From positions 1-36,994 of the forward strand of contig JAUNBH010000009.1 in NCBI GenBank assembly GCA_030527165.1: a stretch of DNA of 36,994 nucleotides, in the 5' to 3' direction. The DNA is from Clostridia bacterium (GTDB lineage: Bacteria; Bacillota; Clostridia; Christensenellales; CAG-138). Each line of letters begins with the position of its first letter. The first letter of the stretch is position 1. Position numbers and translations under genes: made by a program. Under the pieces are notes generated by a model that did not search any database, was not told the DNA's origin, and saw nothing but the letters and a program-made list of their open reading frames with translations. Below are positions 16,198 through 24,751 of the stretch, piece after piece.

Positions 16198-16737
16198 ATG
16201 GAACTCAAAGGAACAAAGACCGAACAGAATCTGCGGGACGCTTTTGCAGGCGAATCCCAGGCGAGAAACAAGTACACCTTCTACGCTTCAACCGCAAAAA
16301 AAGAGGGCTATGAGCAAATAGCCAGCATTTTCGAGGAGACCGCCAGCAATGAGCGCGAGCACGCCAAGCTGTGGTTTAAGCTTCTCCACGGCGGCAAGAT
16401 CCCCGATACGCTGACAAATCTCGCTGATGCAGCTGCGGGTGAGAACTACGAGTGGACCGATATGTACGCCACCTTCGCCGAGGAAGCGCGTCAGGAGGGC
16501 TTCACCAATATCGCGTATCTCTTCGAGGCTGTAGGAAAAGTCGAGAAGGAGCACGAGGAGCGCTACAATAAGCTTATCGCCAACATCGAAGCCGGCAAGG
16601 TATTCCACTCCGAGCAGAATGAAGTGTGGGTCTGCCGCAACTGCGGCCACATCCACGTCGGAACGGACGCCCCGAAGGTTTGCCCGGTATGCGCGCATCC
16701 CCAGGCGTACTTTGAAATAAAGTCTAACAACTATTGA
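16198..16737 (+). CDS. rbr: Rubrerythrin
   Basis: Cytosolic di-iron peroxidase of anaerobes that reduces hydrogen peroxide with electrons from rubredoxin or NADH routes. The ferritin-like four-helix domain has the iron ligands in [19 protein letters not shown] and K-E-H-E-E-R. A C-terminal rubredoxin domain has C-R-N-C-G and C-P-V-C-A-H-P. The 179-residue length is normal. ATG follows GGGAG. It is 71 bases after the PerR-like gene with no terminator or clear promoter between, so it is probably in the same peroxide-responsive unit. Confidence 0.96.
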   Translation: MELKGTKTEQNLRDAFAGESQARNKYTFYASTAKKEGYEQIASIFEETASNEREHAKLWFKLLHGGKIPDTLTNLADAAAGENYEWTDMYATFAEEARQEGFTNIAYLFEAVGKVEKEHEERYNKLIANIEAGKVFHSEQNEVWVCRNCGHIHVGTDAPKVCPVCAHPQAYFEIKSNNY

Positions 16738-16786
16738 GCTTAGCGCCCCCATTCGTTTAGAGGGGCATGGGACTCTAACGCAGAAC

Positions 16787-16814
16787 GAACGGCGGGGCGC
16801 TTGCCTCGCCGTTC
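16787..16814. terminator. Bidirectional hairpin between rubrerythrin and the ABC ATPase gene
   Basis: GAACGGCGGGGC and GCCTCGCCGTTC form a 12-bp stem with one G-T pair and a 4-base loop, between convergent genes. Neither strand has a T-tract. A second, weaker hairpin lies at about 16745-16769. Confidence 0.55.
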
Positions 16815-16845
16815 GCCGTGAGCTCGGCGCACGCGCACGTCGTAC

Positions 16846-18051
16846 TCAACCGCGCAGCAGACTCTCGCCGGTTTCGCGGTCAAACAAGTGCACTACATTT
16901 CCTCCGAATGCGAAGTTTGCCGTCTGGCCGTAACCGAACCCGTTCATGTAGTCCCCCTGCAGATCCATGGTTGGCACTATGACGACTATGTCCTTGCCGT
17001 TTGAGCTTATGTGCAGGTGAACTGAGCTGCCCATCATCTCCGACACGTCCACGACGGCGCGTATGTGCGCTTCAGCCGTATTGGAGCAGAGCATTATGTG
17101 TTCCGGGCGTATCCCCATGGTGACTCTTTGCGGCTGCACATTCGCGCGGCGCAGCGCACTCTGCTTCTCCTCGGACAGAAACACCCTGGCGCCGTTTAAA
17201 AGCACGAAATAGCGCTCATCCACCTTATCGAGCTCCGCATCGAACATATTCATCTGCGGCGAACCGATAAACCCGGCTACAAATATATTCGCCGGCGAGT
17301 CGAACACCTCCTGCGGCGTGCCTATCTGCTGTATCAAACCATCCTTCATTATGACTATCCTGTCGCCCAGGGTCATCGCCTCAGTCTGGTCATGTGTGAC
17401 GTATATGAAAGTCGTATCTATGCGCTGGCGCAGCTTGATTATCTCTGCGCGCATCTGATTCCTCAGCTTGGCGTCGAGATTGGACAGCGGCTCGTCCATC
17501 AAAAACACCTGCGGCTCCCGCACTATCGCCCTGCCTATCGCCACGCGCTGACGCTGTCCGCCCGACAACGCCTTGGGTTTCCTGTTCAAGTATTCCGTAA
17601 TCCCGAGTATCTCAGCCGCCTCGCGCACTTTGCCGTCTATGACGGGCTTGGGCGTCTTTCGCAGTTTGAGCGCAAAAGCCATGTTGTCATACACGGTCAT
17701 GTGCGGATACAGCGCATAGCTTTGGAAAACCATTGCTATGTCCCTGTCCTTCGGCGGCATGTCGTTTACAAGCTTCCCGCCTATGCGCAACTCGCCATCG
17801 GTTATCTCCTCCAAGCCCGCTATCATGCGCAGAGTGGTCGATTTGCCGCACCCGGACGGCCCTACCAGCACCACAAACTCCTTGTCGGCTATTTCAATGC
17901 TGAAATCATGTACCGCAACGACGCCCTCGTGCGTCACAAGCAGCTTTGTTTCAGCCTCGTCGCGCAGCGCTTTCGCACCGCGTTTGCCGCGTCGCGTCTC
18001 TCCGCTGAACGGATAGACCTTCTTTACGTGTTCCAATGTCACATTCGCCAT
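16846..18051 (-). CDS. Sugar ABC transporter ATP-binding protein (MsmX/UgpC type)
   Basis: ATPase that drives carbohydrate importers of the CUT1 class (401 aa). It has Walker A G-P-S-G-C-G-K-S-T, signature L-S-G-G-Q-R-Q-R, Walker B V-F-L-M-D-E-P and the H-loop T-H-D-Q, followed by a C-terminal OB-like regulatory domain with G-I-R-P-E-H. Near the N-terminus is an extra basic stretch of about 28 residues (about 14-41) before V-V-A-V-H-D-F, which I recall from other clostridial homologues. No permease or binding-protein genes are adjacent, so it probably serves several importers encoded elsewhere, as MsmX does in Bacillus. ATG 18051 has only a poor ribosome site. Its leader holds a perfect inverted repeat (18091-18112). 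Confidence 0.92.
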   Translation of the reverse strand: MANVTLEHVKKVYPFSGETRRGKRGAKALRDEAETKLLVTHEGVVAVHDFSIEIADKEFVVLVGPSGCGKSTTLRMIAGLEEITDGELRIGGKLVNDMPPKDRDIAMVFQSYALYPHMTVYDNMAFALKLRKTPKPVIDGKVREAAEILGITEYLNRKPKALSGGQRQRVAIGRAIVREPQVFLMDEPLSNLDAKLRNQMRAEIIKLRQRIDTTFIYVTHDQTEAMTLGDRIVIMKDGLIQQIGTPQEVFDSPANIFVAGFIGSPQMNMFDAELDKVDERYFVLLNGARVFLSEEKQSALRRANVQPQRVTMGIRPEHIMLCSNTAEAHIRAVVDVSEMMGSSVHLHISSNGKDIVVIVPTMDLQGDYMNGFGYGQTANFAFGGNVVHLFDRETGESLLRG

Positions 18052-18090
18052 GCAACTTGCTCTGGCACGTTCGGATTACCGACGCGCCTC

Positions 18091-18112
18091 GTCACGCGCT
18101 ATCGCGCGTGAC
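18091..18112. repeat. Perfect 9-bp inverted repeat in the ATPase gene leader
   Basis: GTCACGCGC, TATC, GCGCGTGAC lies about 40 bases upstream of the ATG at 18051. It could be an operator or an mRNA hairpin limiting translation, which would matter because the gene has a weak ribosome site. Confidence 0.6.
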
Positions 18113-18368
18113 ATTGCGGCAAGCCTCCACATCGCCGCACCGCGAGCAAAACGGCAGTGTTCCCGCCTCCTTCATTCAGCGCGCTGCGGTCATTGCGTGG
18201 AGTGCCGCAGGCGCTTCCGTAATCCCGGTATCCCCCGGCTTAACCGGTCCGACTACTCAGCTACGATGAGATTATGCCCCGTGCGCCCGACCGCGAACAG
18301 CGTACCCGCTATTTCGCGCCAATTTCCCATATCGCGCATTATTTCGCTCGTTTGCGGGCGCGTATCAA

Positions 18369-18401
18369 GACCCCCGCCCGGCGTTACGCCTCGCGGGGGT
18401 C
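18369..18401 (-). terminator. Terminator-like hairpin after polC
   Basis: GACCCCCGC and GCGGGGGTC form a 9-bp perfect outer stem, with an inner GGCG/CGCC helix stacked on it. It lies 37 bases beyond the polC stop and is the first strong hairpin at the end of the 14-gene run. Only TTGAT follows instead of a T-tract. Confidence 0.65.
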
Positions 18402-18437
18402 AAATACATTTCCGGCAGTTTGCGTCCGACGCGGCGT

Positions 18438-21400
18438 TTAGAGCAAACCGTCCTCGAACAAGCTGACCTGGTTGGACGCCCTGAGCGCGGAGAGCGCGCC
18501 CAGCGCATCCAACTTGTCCACGACTGCGCTGTTCGCCTTAGTCCTCTGCACAAAATCCTCCCGCGAGCGGTATTCCCCGCCCTGCGCGCCCCTCGCCAGG
18601 TCAAGCGCAGCGGATTCACCTACACCGCTGACCGAGACGAACGGCGGCCTGAGCGCACCGTCTTCTATGGTGAATCTGAGCGCGTCCGACTTGTATATGT
18701 CAATGGGAAGCACCTTTATGCCGCGCTGCATCATCTCGTACACCGCTTCGAGCAGCGTCAGCTTCTCCTCGTCCTTTGCCCCGCCCGCCGCTTCGCGCGA
18801 CCGCGGCTGCTTGAGCAGTCTTATCCTCGTCGCCAATGCGTCCGCCGGCGCCTCAATATCGCTTATGTCCAGCGCAGTCGCCCTCACGCTTAGATACATG
18901 GCGTAAAACTCCAACGGGTAATACAGCTTGTAGTACGCCACTCGATACGTCATCATGACATATGCTGCGGCGTGTGCCCTCGGGAACAGATAGTTTATCT
19001 TGTCCGCAGAGTTTATGTACCACTCCGGTACGCCCAACGACTCCATGAATTCCCTCATCTCGGCGGAAACATGCTTGCCCTTGCGGATTGCCTCCATGGT
19101 CGAGAAAGCCATGGAGGCATCGCCTCCGAGCGATATGAGGTAGTTCATTATGTCGTCGCGCAGGCATATGACTTCCGACAGGGTGGCGGTGCCGTCCAAT
19201 ATCAGATCCCGTGCGTTGCCACGCCACAGATTCTCGCCGTGGGAGAGCCCTGATATGCGCACAAGCTCCTCCATCGTGGTCGGGCGGGTATCCTCCAGTA
19301 TGCCGCGGACAAACACCGTACCAAACTCCGGCAGAGCGAGGCTGCCCACTTCGCAGCCTATTTCCCGCAGCGATATGCCCATTTCATCGCACGTGGAAAA
19401 CAGCGACATGGTGCGCTTGTCGTCCAATGGCACTGTCTTTGGGTCTACGCCAGTCAGGTCGTGCAGCATTCTCAGCGCCGTAGGATCGTCGTGACCGAGT
19501 ATGTCGAGCTTCACTAACTTATCGTCCATAGCGTGAAAGTCAAAGTGCGTGGTGACGACGTCGACCCCCTGCTTGTCAGCCGGATAATTGACAGGCGTAA
19601 AGTCGTATATCTCGTACCCCTCCGGCACGATCACTATGCCGCCCGGATGCTGCCCGGTAGTGCGTTTGACGCCAGTGCAGCCCATAGCCAGCCGCGTCAT
19701 CTCCGCCGTAGGCAGCTTTATCCCCTTATCCTCACAGTAGTGACGCACAAACTCGAGCGCGGTCTTATCCTGCACCGTGGATATGGTGCCCGCCTTATAT
19801 GCGTGGCCCTTTCCCGCCATCTCCTCTGCAAACCCGTGCGCCACCGCCTGATAATCGCCCGAGAAGTTCAAGTCTATATCGGGCGTCTTGTCGCCCTTAA
19901 AGCCCAAAAACACCTCAAATGGTATGTCGTAGCCAAGCCGTTTGAGCTCCGCGCCGCACACGGGGCAATTCCGCACCTCGAGGTCTATACCGCAGCGCGA
20001 CAGCCTGTCCGCGAAGTCAAAGTCAGAATACTTGCACGACGCGCACACATAGTGCGGCGGCAGCGGATTTACCTCAGTTATACCGACCATCGTCGCCACA
20101 AAGGACGAGCCAACAGACCCGCGCGAGCCCACGAGGTAGCCTTCGGACAGTGATTTGCCGGTCAACCGCTGCGCCATGATGTACAGCGAGGCGTAACCGT
20201 TGTTTATGATGGAGTTAAGCTCTTTTTCTAAGCGCTTGCTCACAATATCTGGCAGCTCATCGCCGTAAAGCGCGCGAGAAGCGCTGTACGCGGATTCGCG
20301 CAACTCCTCGTCGGCGCCGTCTATCACCGGCACATACGTCCGGCGCTCGTTGAGATACGGCGATAGCGACTCGCACATGTCGGCTATGGCGTTCGTGTTG
20401 GCGACCACCACTTCATATGCCTTCTCCTTGCCCAGGTAGGCGAACTCGTTCAGCATATCGTCCGTCGTTCTGAAGTACAGCGGCGGCTGTATATCCGCAT
20501 CGGAATATCCTTTGGCGTGCATGAGTATTGTCCTGAATACCGAATCCTCCGGTTCCAGAAAATGAACGTCTCCCGTCGCTACAACCGGCTTTCCAAGCCT
20601 GTCGCCCAGCTCGACTATGCGTTCGTTAAGCCTCCGCAACCCGTCAATATCGCTCACGCGGCCCTCGCGGCGCAGAAAATCGTTATTGCCAACGGGCTGT
20701 ATCTCCAAGTAGTCGTAAAAGCCCGCTATGCGCTCCAAATCCGCATCGCTCGCACCGTCGAGCACAGCGCGGAAGAGTTCTCCCGCCTCACAGGCAGAGC
20801 CCACTATCAGCCCGTACCTGAGCGTCATCAGCATGGTGCGCGGTATGCGCGGCACGCCCTTGAAGTGCTCCATATGCGAGAACGAGAGCAGCTTATAGAG
20901 GTTCTTGAGCCCCGCTCTGTTGCGCGCAAGTATTATGATGTGGCGGGCGTTGTATCCCCTGCCCTTCTCGTGACCGGCGGTGAAGCCGATGTTCATCGGG
21001 AGTTCCGCCGCTCCGCGCGCGGCAAGCCGCTCCGTCATGTCCCACAGCATGCTTGCGAGGAACTCCAACCGCTCTGCAGCGCTCACAGGCACGGCACGTC
21101 CAAACGCAGCCGCAAGGTTGCCCAATGAAAACTCCAGTATCTCCGTATGCTCATATCGGAGCATTGCCTCTAAATTCACAAACTTGCTTAACTGCGGTAT
21201 CGAACACGCCTCATGCAGCGCCTCGAGCGCCTTCCTGTCGAATGTCGCTACGGCGTCGACGCCGCGCACGATCTCTGCGATGTGTTGTGCGGCATTGCGC
21301 TTATCGGGCGAGAAGTCCATGAGGTGGCGCACTACGGGGTAGTAATCCTCCTCCCGCATACTGACTCCGACGGCGGGAATGCGCCAGATGAACGGCTCAC

Positions 21401-22649
21401 ACGCCAACTCGCCGTTGCGCACGCGCGCTGAAGCTATTACCAGTTCGGCGCGCTCGCCTCGCTGCATGAAAACGTCTATCAGCGCGAGCGTACCGCAGGC
21501 GGACACGCCCCAACCATCCTCTATGAGATAGCCCTCAACGCCGAGTATCGCCTTGACGCCCGCCTTCTGCGCCGCAGCATATGCGGAGGGGAAGCCATGC
21601 GCCACGCCGTGATCCGTTATGGCGACCGCCTTGTGTCCCCATCTCGCCGCCGTCGCGACGGCGTCATTCGCCTTGTCGCTCGCCTCTAAAAGCGCGTCCA
21701 TAGACGAGAACTTGGTGTGCAGATGGAGCTCTACGCGCTTCTGAGGCGCGCTGTCCATTCTATACTCCTCGTCCGCAGTCTCGATATCCGCAACTTGCAG
21801 GCTCATCTCGCCCAAGAACGCATCGTACATGTACCTGCCGCGTATGAGCAGCCTGTCGCCTTTCTCTTTGAGCTTCGGCAGGCGCTTGAGCACGTCGTTG
21901 CCCTTCTTATCATCGCTCAGAAACAGCTTGCAGCATGTGGCAAACGAGCCGTCCGACAGTATGAACTGCAGCAGCGACCTGCCCTTGTTGAGCGGCCTGG
22001 TGGTGTAATCTATTATCCTGCCCGACACCGTCACGCGCTCCGACGCATCTGAGAGCTCTCGCAGTTTTATGGGCCGCCCCTTTATCGGGCGTCCGAATAC
22101 CTGCCGCTCCGTCGGTTGACCCTTTGAAACGCCCGGCACATAACCGTCCCCGGTATCATACTTTGGCGCCGGCAACTGCAGTTCTGCGCTCGGGTATGTC
22201 ACCACGCCGTCGAGTATGCCGTACTTGCGCAGCAGCTCCGCATTTATGCGCCGCTCCGCATTGACCATACTCATAAGCTCCATCGCCTCCATTGGATAGT
22301 AGATGACCAGCCTGCCGCCTTCCACTTCCACGCGGGAGTACTTCAGGACATGCGCTATCGTGGGTATGCTCGCCGAAAGATCCGCCAGCACTATGCCCGC
22401 GGCCCGTTCGTCCGCCTTAAGCTGGCCCGCGGCGTCCTCATACTTAAATACAACCGTACATTTCATACCGCGGGGCGAGACGCTAAGAACCGAGCGGACG
22501 ATGGTCTCCCTCGCTCGCTCGATTTCAGATGCAGGCAGTATGCGCCTGCTCATTATTGTGACGCTCAAGGTGCGCGCGCGCTTGAGCAACGCCACGCTCA
22601 TGACCTCGTACGAATCGCTAAGGCTCCTCACCAACTCCTGCAGATGCAT
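18438..22649 (-). CDS. polC: DNA polymerase III alpha subunit PolC, exonuclease domain apparently degenerate
   Basis: Replicative polymerase of low-GC Gram-positives (1403 aa; Bacillus PolC is about 1437). In order: N-terminal domain, OB fold (about 205-290), PHP part 1 with E-L-H-L-H-T (307-312) and I-T-D-H-G (344-348), a 150-residue insert where the DnaQ-type exonuclease sits (about 384-540), PHP part 2, a zinc motif (C-A-S-C / C-P-V-C), the palm with P-D-I-D-L-N-F-S-G, fingers and a C-terminal thumb/HhH region. In the insert, ExoI D-V-E-T reads D-V-F-M (392-395), ExoII keeps only Asp471 without H-N, and the ExoIII His and Asp are missing (A-V-P-V-S-A-A-E, 519-526). Polymerase motifs look intact. 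I chose ATG 22649 after GGAGGAG; it overlaps ispG by 32 bases. Last gene of the run. Confidence 0.95.
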   Translation of the reverse strand: MHLQELVRSLSDSYEVMSVALLKRARTLSVTIMSRRILPASEIERARETIVRSVLSVSPRGMKCTVVFKYEDAAGQLKADERAAGIVLADLSASIPTIAHVLKYSRVEVEGGRLVIYYPMEAMELMSMVNAERRINAELLRKYGILDGVVTYPSAELQLPAPKYDTGDGYVPGVSKGQPTERQVFGRPIKGRPIKLRELSDASERVTVSGRIIDYTTRPLNKGRSLLQFILSDGSFATCCKLFLSDDKKGNDVLKRLPKLKEKGDRLLIRGRYMYDAFLGEMSLQVADIETADEEYRMDSAPQKRVELHLHTKFSSMDALLEASDKANDAVATAARWGHKAVAITDHGVAHGFPSAYAAAQKAGVKAILGVEGYLIEDGWGVSACGTLALIDVFMQRGERAELVIASARVRNGELACEPFIWRIPAVGVSMREEDYYPVVRHLMDFSPDKRNAAQHIAEIVRGVDAVATFDRKALEALHEACSIPQLSKFVNLEAMLRYEHTEILEFSLGNLAAAFGRAVPVSAAERLEFLASMLWDMTERLAARGAAELPMNIGFTAGHEKGRGYNARHIIILARNRAGLKNLYKLLSFSHMEHFKGVPRIPRTMLMTLRYGLIVGSACEAGELFRAVLDGASDADLERIAGFYDYLEIQPVGNNDFLRREGRVSDIDGLRRLNERIVELGDRLGKPVVATGDVHFLEPEDSVFRTILMHAKGYSDADIQPPLYFRTTDDMLNEFAYLGKEKAYEVVVANTNAIADMCESLSPYLNERRTYVPVIDGADEELRESAYSASRALYGDELPDIVSKRLEKELNSIINNGYASLYIMAQRLTGKSLSEGYLVGSRGSVGSSFVATMVGITEVNPLPPHYVCASCKYSDFDFADRLSRCGIDLEVRNCPVCGAELKRLGYDIPFEVFLGFKGDKTPDIDLNFSGDYQAVAHGFAEEMAGKGHAYKAGTISTVQDKTALEFVRHYCEDKGIKLPTAEMTRLAMGCTGVKRTTGQHPGGIVIVPEGYEIYDFTPVNYPADKQGVDVVTTHFDFHAMDDKLVKLDILGHDDPTALRMLHDLTGVDPKTVPLDDKRTMSLFSTCDEMGISLREIGCEVGSLALPEFGTVFVRGILEDTRPTTMEELVRISGLSHGENLWRGNARDLILDGTATLSEVICLRDDIMNYLISLGGDASMAFSTMEAIRKGKHVSAEMREFMESLGVPEWYINSADKINYLFPRAHAAAYVMMTYRVAYYKLYYPLEFYAMYLSVRATALDISDIEAPADALATRIRLLKQPRSREAAGGAKDEEKLTLLEAVYEMMQRGIKVLPIDIYKSDALRFTIEDGALRPPFVSVSGVGESAALDLARGAQGGEYRSREDFVQRTKANSAVVDKLDALGALSALRASNQVSLFEDGLL

Positions 22650-23703
22650 TATCGCTCCTCCCCGCCGCCATCGCTTTGGCGGTCTCAACCAATACGGCGA
22701 CAGCTTCGTCCTTGCCGCCGGAAAAACACTTCTCGCCGCCTGCAAATACCACCGCGCCGCCCGGCGCAAAAGCTATGCCTACATCCGCCTCGCGCGCCTC
22801 CCCGGGCCCATTGACCACGCAGCCCATTACCGCCACCTTCAAGGGCTTTGCGCACCGCCTCAACTCGTGCGCTATAACCTGCGCGAGCCCTTCGACGTCG
22901 CCTGCAGTCCTGCCGCACGTCGGACAGCTAATGACTTCCACACCTGCGCGCTTAACGCCCACTGCCGCCAGTATGCTCTGCGCCGCCAGGACTTCCCGCA
23001 CGGGGTCGCCTGTCATGGACACGCGCACGGTGTCGCCGATGGAGTCGAGCAGCAGCGCGCCTATGCCTATCGCGCCCTTTACGAGCGCATCTTCGCCAAA
23101 GCCCGCCTCCGTTACGCCAATGTGAAACGGATAATCGCATTTTGTGCGCAACAGCCTGTACGCCTCCACGGTGGTGCGCACGGACGACGACTTCATAGAG
23201 ACGACTATGTCCCGGAAATCGTGCCTCTCCAACAGCGCGATATGACGCATGGAGCTCTCTACCATGGCCTCAGCGGTAGCTTTTCCGTGCTTTTGAAGCA
23301 ATTCCCGTTCCAGTGAGCCGCCGTTTACGCCTATGCGAATTGGCACTGAATGCCGCTTTGCAACTTCCGACAGCAGCCGGACGTTTTCATCCGAGCCTAT
23401 GTTGCCGGGATTGATGCGCACCTTGTTCGCGCCGCGCTCTATCGCGCCGACTGCAAGCCTGTAATCGAAATGAACATCCGCAACCAACGGTATGCGTATG
23501 CGCTTCACTATGCCGCCTATGGCCTCCACGCACTCCGAATCGTACACGGATACGCGCACAATGTCGCATCCGGCGTCCTCAAGCGCGCGTATCTGCGCCA
23601 CCGTGGCGTCCACGTCGCGCGTGTCGGTATTAGTCATCGACTGTATCGTTACGCGCGCGCCGCCGCCTATCGGCGTGCCGCCCACTATGACCTGACGAGT
23701 CAT
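22618..23703 (-). CDS. ispG: 4-hydroxy-3-methylbut-2-en-1-yl diphosphate synthase
   Basis: Iron-sulfur enzyme of the MEP isoprenoid pathway, converting MEcPP to HMBPP (361 aa from ATG 23703). The TIM-barrel part starts T-R-Q-V-I-V-G-G and contains Q-S-M-T-N-T and R-I-N-P-G-N-I-G. The C-terminal domain holds the 4Fe-4S ligands in S-C-P-T-C-G-R and M-G-C-V-V-N-G-P-G-E-A. I prefer ATG 23703, about 7 bases after a GGGG site, over GTG 23709, which overlaps the rseP stop. It follows rseP directly and overlaps polC. Together with dxr and uppS it puts three isoprenoid steps in one operon. Confidence 0.96.
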   Translation of the reverse strand: MTRQVIVGGTPIGGGARVTIQSMTNTDTRDVDATVAQIRALEDAGCDIVRVSVYDSECVEAIGGIVKRIRIPLVADVHFDYRLAVGAIERGANKVRINPGNIGSDENVRLLSEVAKRHSVPIRIGVNGGSLERELLQKHGKATAEAMVESSMRHIALLERHDFRDIVVSMKSSSVRTTVEAYRLLRTKCDYPFHIGVTEAGFGEDALVKGAIGIGALLLDSIGDTVRVSMTGDPVREVLAAQSILAAVGVKRAGVEVISCPTCGRTAGDVEGLAQVIAHELRRCAKPLKVAVMGCVVNGPGEAREADVGIAFAPGGAVVFAGGEKCFSGGKDEAVAVLVETAKAMAAGRSDNASAGVGEEP

Positions 23704-23708
23704 TCTCA

Positions 23709-24746
23709 CTACCCCGCAAGTATGCGCGAAATGTCGTTAAACGTCAGCAACAGCATCAGCCCTATGAGCAGTACGAATCCCGCGAAGTGCACTATCGCCT
23801 CGACTTTTCGCGAGATCGGACGCCGTATTATCGCCTCTATCACCATGAATACGAACCGTCCGCCGTCAAGCGCGGGTAGCGGCAGCAGGTTTATAAAGCC
23901 CAAGTTTACGCTCATTATGACCGCTATCATGAGTACGACTTCAAAACCGGCCCGTACCGCCTGGCCAATAATCTGTATCGTTCCGACCGGCCCCGCAACG
24001 TCATCGCCGTCCACGTCGCCCGTAAACAAACTGCCCAGGAAGCCGAACATCTGCTTAACAAGGTCAGCCGTGTACGACACGGAACGCGAGCATGCCGCAA
24101 AGAATCCCAACTGCTCCCGCTGCGGGCTTATCGTTATGCCGAGGAGATTTCGCCCCTCCTCCGCGTCGAATATGTTCTCAACCCACGTCGTTATCTCCAC
24201 TCCGCCGCGGCTGAGCACTACAATCGCGCGAGTCGTATTCGCTTCCAGTATCGCCGGCGTGATGGCATCGTAATTGTCAACTGCGTACCCGTCGACGCTG
24301 AGTATTACGTCCCCCGCCTCTATTCCCGCAAGCTCCGCGGGCGAATCCTCCGATACGGACTGCACCACGGGCGGGACATCGTATTGATAATCGCCTCCGA
24401 ACGCCAACAGCGTTATCGCCGCTATCACAAGCGCCAGCACGAAGTTCATCAGAGGCCCGGCGAGCACCACTATCATGCGCTTCCAAACGGGCTGCGCGTT
24501 GAAACTGCCCTCCGACTCCTCCTCGTCCTCACCGTCAAACTGACACATGCCGCCTATGGGAAACGCCCTCAGCGCGTAAATCGTGCCTTTGCGCTCGAAC
24601 TTGAATATGCGCGGCCCCATTCCCACGGCAAACTCGACTATCCTGAATCCGAGCAGGCGGCCAGCCCAGTAATGCCCCAGCTCGTGTATTACCACCAGTA
24701 TGCTGAGTACTACCAGTGCCGCCAATATAGAGAGAACAGTATCCAA
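23709..24746 (-). CDS. rseP: Site-2 protease RseP/RasP (M50 zinc metalloprotease)
   Basis: Intramembrane protease that cuts anti-sigma factors, signal-peptide remnants and division proteins within the membrane (345 aa). It has H-E-L-G-H at 21-25 in the first helix, a PDZ domain (about 120-195) with S-P-A-E-L-A-G-I-E-A-G-D-V-I-L, and the second zinc-ligand motif L-P-A-L-D-G-G-R near residue 295. An acidic stretch (E-D-E-E-E-S-E) follows the first membrane segment. The start is TTG 24746, 8 bases after a GGAGG lying in the last codons of dxr. It stands between dxr and ispG, the usual Firmicutes order. Confidence 0.95.
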   Translation of the reverse strand: MDTVLSILAALVVLSILVVIHELGHYWAGRLLGFRIVEFAVGMGPRIFKFERKGTIYALRAFPIGGMCQFDGEDEEESEGSFNAQPVWKRMIVVLAGPLMNFVLALVIAAITLLAFGGDYQYDVPPVVQSVSEDSPAELAGIEAGDVILSVDGYAVDNYDAITPAILEANTTRAIVVLSRGGVEITTWVENIFDAEEGRNLLGITISPQREQLGFFAACSRSVSYTADLVKQMFGFLGSLFTGDVDGDDVAGPVGTIQIIGQAVRAGFEVVLMIAVIMSVNLGFINLLPLPALDGGRFVFMVIEAIIRRPISRKVEAIVHFAGFVLLIGLMLLLTFNDISRILAG

Positions 24747-24751
24747 ATCAG

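Larger units (their letters stand above)
18052..18437. other. 386-base gap without a convincing gene
   Basis: Between the polC stop and the ABC ATPase start, both on the minus strand, I see no supported gene. It contains the polC terminator-like hairpin (18369-18401) and a perfect inverted repeat (18091-18112). Short minus-strand frames (one ending V-G-R-T-G-H-N-L-I-V-A-E, one with F-C-S-R-C-G) lack ribosome sites. The promoter of the ATPase gene should lie here, but I find only a weak CATAAT -10. Confidence 0.6.

Noticed and set aside
18220-18400. Short minus-strand frame ending in V-G-R-T-G-H-N-L-I-V-A-E, possibly a gene remnant
   Set aside because: It is too short, overlaps the polC hairpin, has no ribosome site, and matches no family I know.
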